Both the position numbers and the translations under genes were made by a program. From contig NC_079515.1 in assembly GCF_000801105.2 (NCBI RefSeq), forward strand, positions 26,807,407-26,871,406: DNA of 64,000 nucleotides, in the 5' to 3' direction. The DNA comes from Raphanus sativus (lineage: Eukaryota; Streptophyta; Magnoliopsida; Brassicales; Brassicaceae). Shown piece by piece: positions 59,648-64,000 of the stretch (the first letter of the stretch is position 1; every line of letters starts with the position of its first letter). Under the pieces are notes generated by a model, which did not search any database, had not been told where the DNA came from, and was given only the letters and a program-made list of their open reading frames with translations.

Positions 59648-62040
59648 ATCGAGAACAAAAAGTCTATTAACCTAACCACCACCTCCGCCTTTACCTTCGG
59701 TGGCTCAGCCACGGATCTCTCCGTCACGCTCGCGACGACATACTCTATAACTCTACCCTCTTCTTTCTCTTCTCTGCCATGGCGGATCTCCCAGAAGATC
59801 CGGTGTCATCTCCGACCTTTAAAGCCTCACCTGAGCTTCTCCACCTGTGTAAAATGGACTCTCTAATGCCTTCATCCAGCAGGAGCTTTCAATACACAAC
59901 GGAGTTTCTTTCTTCTCCATCAATTTCATCGATTCTGTTTGGAGAAGATGCCTTAACTGTTCAAGATCCCCTTCCCCAGCAACCTCCATCCTCTACGACA
60001 AAGGAAACAACCAGGACTCCTCCATCTCCAAAGTCGATCTCAAAGGTTTTATTTGGAAATGAGACACTCGATGTCGGAGGATTGTCACGCCAAGCCTCTC
60101 AACCTCATCTAGGAGCTTGGGCATCTCCGCTTAAGTTCTCAGATAACTTTAATTCCGCTACCGGTAAACAGATACAAAAGGATAACCTTAATGGCTTCTC
60201 GAAACAGCCTGTGTCTGAAGAATGGCCGGCTCTGACTGCTAATCTTCCCACCATCTCTCGTAAGCAAAGAGCTCGCATCTCTTCCTCTCAAGCTGCAAAT
60301 TCCTCGGCTCCATCTTCTGCAGTAGGTGATGATCTTCATGCTATCTCAAGCGAGTATCCATGGGCATCGAAGATGCGATCCAAATGCAATCTCCACAGGG
60401 TTACCACTCCCACATACTTGGAAGATGGAACTCCAATGGTATGCATTCCGCCATCTGTTCTTCTGAAGGGATTAGATCACCAGCGTGAATTCATTGTTGG
60501 ACAGTTCAAGAACTGTTCAGCACCACCAGGAGGTTTAATTCATGGAATGGCTACCCGAATTTGGGGTAAAAAGTGTAAGATTTTCACTAAACAGCTTGGT
60601 GAATCTTCTTATCTGTTTCATATACCCGATGAGTCGACTAGGAATTGGATAATTTCGCGAGGAATCTGGTATGTGGATGACTGCTTAATGTTTGTTTCTG
60701 CGTGGAATCCTTCAGAAACGATCTCACTCCCTGAAATCAAGACAATTCCTATTTGGTTAACTCTTAAGAACATCCCCTTTCAGCTATATTCCATTGAGGG
60801 CATTGATTGGATTGCTTCAGGCATCGGGGAACCTATGTTGACTAGCAAGCCTTGGTTAGATCCAACATCTATTGGAGAAGCAAAAATCTTAGTTGAGGTC
60901 AAGCTAGACAGGCCCTTCCCTAAGCGTGTAGCTTTACAGGACAAAGAAGGTACCATAAGTTTGGTAGACATCATTTACTCTTGGCTTCCTTCTAGCTGCA
61001 CATCTTGTGGACAGCTGGGACATAAAGCTAATCGTTGCTTAGGAGTAAAAGCAACAAATGTGACAACTGATCCAAAGAACTCCCAAGTTATTGTCCCAGA
61101 AGTCTTAGCTACAAGTACAGATGTTGGCGCCCCTTCTACTCATTCATCTTTGAATCAAAATAATACATCAACGGTACCTATTCCTACTTTCTCCACTGTT
61201 ACTACTACTTATCTTGCACTTACACCTTCGTCGGCAATAGAGCAAGGTCCAACTAAGGTTACATTTGAGGCTGGAAACTCTAACCAACAGGCTGACATCA
61301 CATCGGCTCAACCTGACCTTCAGTTTTTGACTACGCTTACAAGTAACGAGTCATCAACAAACACTGCCACCTTCTCTCCTTCAGGTACTGAACAAGACTT
61401 ACATAAATCTCCAAACACTACTAAGCAAGGTACTGAGACTTCTATTATTGAAGAAGATAACAATGTCTGCTTAGAGTTACCATCGGTAAATGAGACTAAT
61501 TCAAGTTGTGAAAAAAACAAACTGGATACTACTGAGGATTTAGAAGTGACCGATCTGACAGAGATTAAATCTTCAAAAGAAGCTGCTGTGATGTCCTCTT
61601 CGGATACCGATCACATTGTCTCTATCACCTGTCCCCATACTGAAAACTTGACTCTCGATGAGGTATTTGCTTCCTCTCCACCTCTTTTTGTTCCAGGTCC
61701 AAGTACAGCTGCTGCTCCTTTTGCATCAGATGATGACTTGATAAATAGAACTCGAGGAGGAAGACTCATAAAACCATCACTTAAAGGTAAAGAGTTTGAA
61801 TGGACAGAGGTGGGAGGAAGGGGAAAACGGGGACGAGGTCGTGGTCCTAAACACTAGAACCACCATCACTGCCTTCATCAACCTTCTTCAACTATTATGC
61901 TGTGCTTTATGTATCTCTAAATTAGTGTTTTCTTACTCTTTCACTTCTCTGAAATCTAAATTTCTTTGGTCACAAATGTGAACCATTTGTATCAAACTTT
62001 TGAATTTTAAATAGAAAGCCCTTTTTCAAAAACAAAAAAA
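59648..62040 (+). mobile_element. LINE-type retroelement with ORF1 only and 17-bp target-site duplication
   Basis: ATACGTGCCTTGTTATT occurs exactly at 59631-59647 and again at 62041-62057. The insert ends in an A-rich tail (TTTTTCAAAAACAAAAAAA). This is the signature of target-primed reverse transcription. The insert is 2393 bp: a pyrimidine-rich 5' leader of 131 bases, one 692-codon frame, and about 180 bases of 3' UTR. No reverse transcriptase or endonuclease (ORF2) is present, so it must have been mobilised in trans or derives from an internally deleted LINE. Confidence 0.9.
59779..61857 (+). CDS. LINE ORF1-type protein: DUF4283 plus zinc knuckle
   Basis: 692 residues, uninterrupted. The N-terminus (1-200) is Ser/Pro-rich and likely disordered. 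The DUF4283 domain spans about 230-345 (REFIVGQFKN, GLIHGMATRIWGKKCKI, WIISRGIWYVDDC, ETISLPEIKTIPIWLTLKN). A CX2CX4HX4C zinc knuckle, CTSCGQLGHKANRC, lies at about 407-420. A long Thr/Ser-rich acidic linker leads to a basic RGG-like end (GGRGKRGRGRGPKH). This is the layout of ORF1 of Brassicaceae L1-type LINEs, an RNA-binding chaperone of the element RNP. The intact frame argues for recent insertion or selection. A domesticated host gene is the alternative, but the target-site duplication favours an element. Confidence 0.88.
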   Translation: MADLPEDPVSSPTFKASPELLHLCKMDSLMPSSSRSFQYTTEFLSSPSISSILFGEDALTVQDPLPQQPPSSTTKETTRTPPSPKSISKVLFGNETLDVGGLSRQASQPHLGAWASPLKFSDNFNSATGKQIQKDNLNGFSKQPVSEEWPALTANLPTISRKQRARISSSQAANSSAPSSAVGDDLHAISSEYPWASKMRSKCNLHRVTTPTYLEDGTPMVCIPPSVLLKGLDHQREFIVGQFKNCSAPPGGLIHGMATRIWGKKCKIFTKQLGESSYLFHIPDESTRNWIISRGIWYVDDCLMFVSAWNPSETISLPEIKTIPIWLTLKNIPFQLYSIEGIDWIASGIGEPMLTSKPWLDPTSIGEAKILVEVKLDRPFPKRVALQDKEGTISLVDIIYSWLPSSCTSCGQLGHKANRCLGVKATNVTTDPKNSQVIVPEVLATSTDVGAPSTHSSLNQNNTSTVPIPTFSTVTTTYLALTPSSAIEQGPTKVTFEAGNSNQQADITSAQPDLQFLTTLTSNESSTNTATFSPSGTEQDLHKSPNTTKQGTETSIIEEDNNVCLELPSVNETNSSCEKNKLDTTEDLEVTDLTEIKSSKEAAVMSSSDTDHIVSITCPHTENLTLDEVFASSPPLFVPGPSTAAAPFASDDDLINRTRGGRLIKPSLKGKEFEWTEVGGRGKRGRGRGPKH

Positions 62041-62068
62041 ATACGTGCCTTGTTATTTGTTTATTTAC

Positions 62069-63211
62069 AAGGTGTTTGGCCCGCCCTGTGAACATAATTA
62101 TCTAACTAATATTTATTATATTTATTAATAAATGTATTATTAATTTAAAAATCAGCAAATTAAATATCGTCATACACTTATAAACTCAATAATAAATTTA
62201 ACATAAAATATTTCTATATAATGCAGTCATCCAGTACAATATATATATTTTTATTGTATAAAAATAGAATATGTAAATATCATAGAAATCTTTTTATATA
62301 CATTTTTTTTGACATCATATACAATTTTTGTTATATTTTTCAATTTTATTTTTCATCAACTATCAACATCTTCAGTTATACTTATCAAAACATAGTTTGT
62401 AATTATCAAACCACTAAATGACTTTTTAATTTATATCTTTTCTGTCAGCAACTTAAACAGACTTTTTAATTTATAATTAAATTTCCTTTATACATGATAA
62501 ATATATATTTTCATAAATTATCTTACTGAAAGAATAACACTAATTTGGATAATCATACAGTAAACATGACTTTTTTATCAAAAACGGTTTTTTTTCTTTT
62601 TGAATACTGTTTATTATAATTAATTCATGTTTAATGGCTAATTATATAAAATGATTTTAAATAAATCTGATTTTTCATGCAGCATAAACATTTTATAGTT
62701 ATTTATTAATACATTCATTACTAATTAAAATAGTATAATATTAATTATTGTTTATGTTTTCTTTTTTCAACCAATTATTGTTTATATTTCCATTTGAAAA
62801 TTGTTACCTATAAATTATTACAAAATTTATTTGTACACTATATTCATTATTAATAATTAAATCTTAAAAATAATTCAATATTCTCTTTTTAATTATATCT
62901 AATTAATAATTTTACTTGATTCATGTTTAGTTATGTTTTCTGTTTTATTTTTAATTTTTAATTTTTATTAAAATATATTTTAAGATAACAGCACAATATA
63001 TATAAGAATTATCTTTTATTTCAGATAATTCTTATTTATTATTAAATTTAATGACTTATCTGATAAAAAAATTTAAATTCGCTTTTATTTTAGAGCTAAT
63101 TTATTTATTTGGTTCATTAAGGGTATAAATGACACTAACCACTCTAAATTTTAACGTGAGAACTCCGTTGCGAAAAATTACTTCGCAAATAATATTATAT
63201 ATATATATTGA
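62069..63211 (-). mobile_element. Degenerate Helitron, minus strand (boundaries uncertain)
   Basis: A reversed 5' terminus occurs at 63211 (A|TCAATATATATATATAATATTATTTGCG on the minus strand), and AAGGGTAT...AACGTGAGA nearby matches the 5' ends at 8775 and 9337. The 3' end near 62069-62090 (ACAAGGTGTTTGGCCCGCCC) is only a weak match to a Helitron terminus. The interior is AT-rich without genes. Confidence 0.4.
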
Positions 63212-63552
63212 TTTACAGGGTCACGTTTATATAGTTTAACTTGAAGGGGTTAAAATTAAATTAATTATATGTCGAAGCCTAAAAAGTTTTAAATTAAAAA
63301 CAATACGAAGTGTATGCGGATGTAGTCATTTTGTAAATAGCTATTATTATATATTATCAATTCAAAAACTATCACAATTCAATTCTATTACTTCGACTTA
63401 TCGACTATGACATATAAAGCCTATTAAATTTTTATCAAAGACATAATTTACAACCAAAAGTTTATCACAACTGAATATATCACTCATAGTTCTATCTATA
63501 ATTTCAACATTGTTTACACGTTGTTAGAGTTTTATCCATATAATGAATTATA
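63212..63552. other. AT-rich spacer
   Basis: No gene or clear repeat is seen. Confidence 0.3.
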
Positions 63553-64000
63553 CTAGATGATTTTTCCGTGCTCAAATACAAATATAAATATTTATAAAAT
63601 ATATATACTCTAATAACTGATTGATATTTACTTTTAGTTTTAAATTAATTTATAGTTTTATGTATAATTTTATATTAATTTAATCAGATATATGATTTTA
63701 GATATGTTATATCTAGTCAGTTTGTTGTTTTTACATTCGATTTATTTATCGTTTGGGAATATCGGATTTCATCTATTTCTCTGAATTTAACTATAATAAT
63801 TTAATTAAAAATATTAAAATTTTGATTAATATTCTTATTTGCATTTAGGGTTGTTTGTTGTCTTAAATATTTAAATATATTTTAGTAAAATATGTATAAT
63901 TTTAGATACATTGTGCTACGAATGAAATAAAAATAAACTAAAGTGTCTAATTCCAAATTATATAAATTAATATAACAATACTATTCTGAATTCTTGTGCA
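63553..64000 (-). mobile_element. Helitron of the 7152 family, running out of the window
   Basis: ACTAGATGATTTTTCCGTGCTCAAATAC at 63552 onward, and the next 350 bases, align with the segment beginning 7151. Both share ATATGATTTTAGATATGTTAT, ATCTAGTC and ATTAAAATTTTGATTAAT. The terminal hairpin is degenerate here. The 5' end lies beyond the window. Confidence 0.65.

Noticed and set aside
1..64000. CRISPR array or bacterial-type operon
   Set aside because: The genome is plant nuclear; all repeats found are tandem or transposon-derived, and no spaced short palindromic array exists.

Overview
This is nuclear DNA of a crucifer, most likely a Brassica species. The genes have short GT-AG introns, the spacers are very AT-rich, and the encoded proteins are close to Arabidopsis thaliana throughout. 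From memory, most genes match the far end of Arabidopsis chromosome 3 in order, about At3g59300 to At3g59480. These are a plastid PNPOx/DUF2470-like protein, a decayed DUF914/SLC35F transporter, a PTI1-like kinase, UTR6, GUN4, GCN2, ACR4, an At3g59430-like protein, CML4, a short FAR1-related factor and a fructokinase. Several genes expected in that order (for example At3g59370-59390) are missing or unrecognisable, as in a fractionated mesopolyploid subgenome. The DOMON/cytochrome b561 gene at 9.7 kb is out of place in this order.

Layout. 1-0.92 kb holds a Helitron end. 1.6-4.9 kb is the 12-exon PNPOx-like gene, with a four-copy minisatellite in intron 1. 5.3-5.95 kb is a transporter pseudogene. 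6.4-9.4 kb is Helitron DNA. 9.7-12.95 kb holds the DOMON/b561 gene and a 1.17-kb tandem duplication of its 3' part. 13.0-15.1 kb is the PTI1-like kinase. 15.85-19.5 kb is UTR6 (minus). 19.85-23.76 kb is a three-deep nest of Helitrons. 24.3-25.7 kb has a MITE and unassigned sequence. 25.8-26.6 kb is GUN4 (minus). 27.7-35.4 kb is GCN2 with 29 exons. 35.96-36.17 kb is a second MITE of the same family. 37.5-40.1 kb is ACR4 (minus). 42.1-43.9 kb is the At3g59430-like gene (minus). 44.8-48.5 kb holds a Stowaway-like MITE, a Helitron and a SINE-like insertion. 48.9-49.5 kb is CML4. 50.0-50.9 kb is the FAR1-related gene (minus). 53.2-54.6 kb is the fructokinase. 55.3-56.1 kb is a 755-bp terminal-inverted-repeat element. 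56.1-59.1 kb is an LRR receptor-like protein (minus). 59.6-62.0 kb is a LINE-type insertion encoding only ORF1. 62.1-64 kb is further Helitron DNA.

The host genes are independent single-gene units in mixed orientation and do not form an operon-like set. Three lesions or rearrangements matter most. GCN2 carries a one-base deletion in exon 21 that would stop translation at about residue 960 of an expected length near 1240. A duplication junction created a chimeric 137-codon frame behind the DOMON/b561 gene. The ORF1-only retroelement has an intact 692-codon frame, a poly(A)-type tail and a perfect 17-bp target-site duplication. I see no rRNA, tRNA or CRISPR array.
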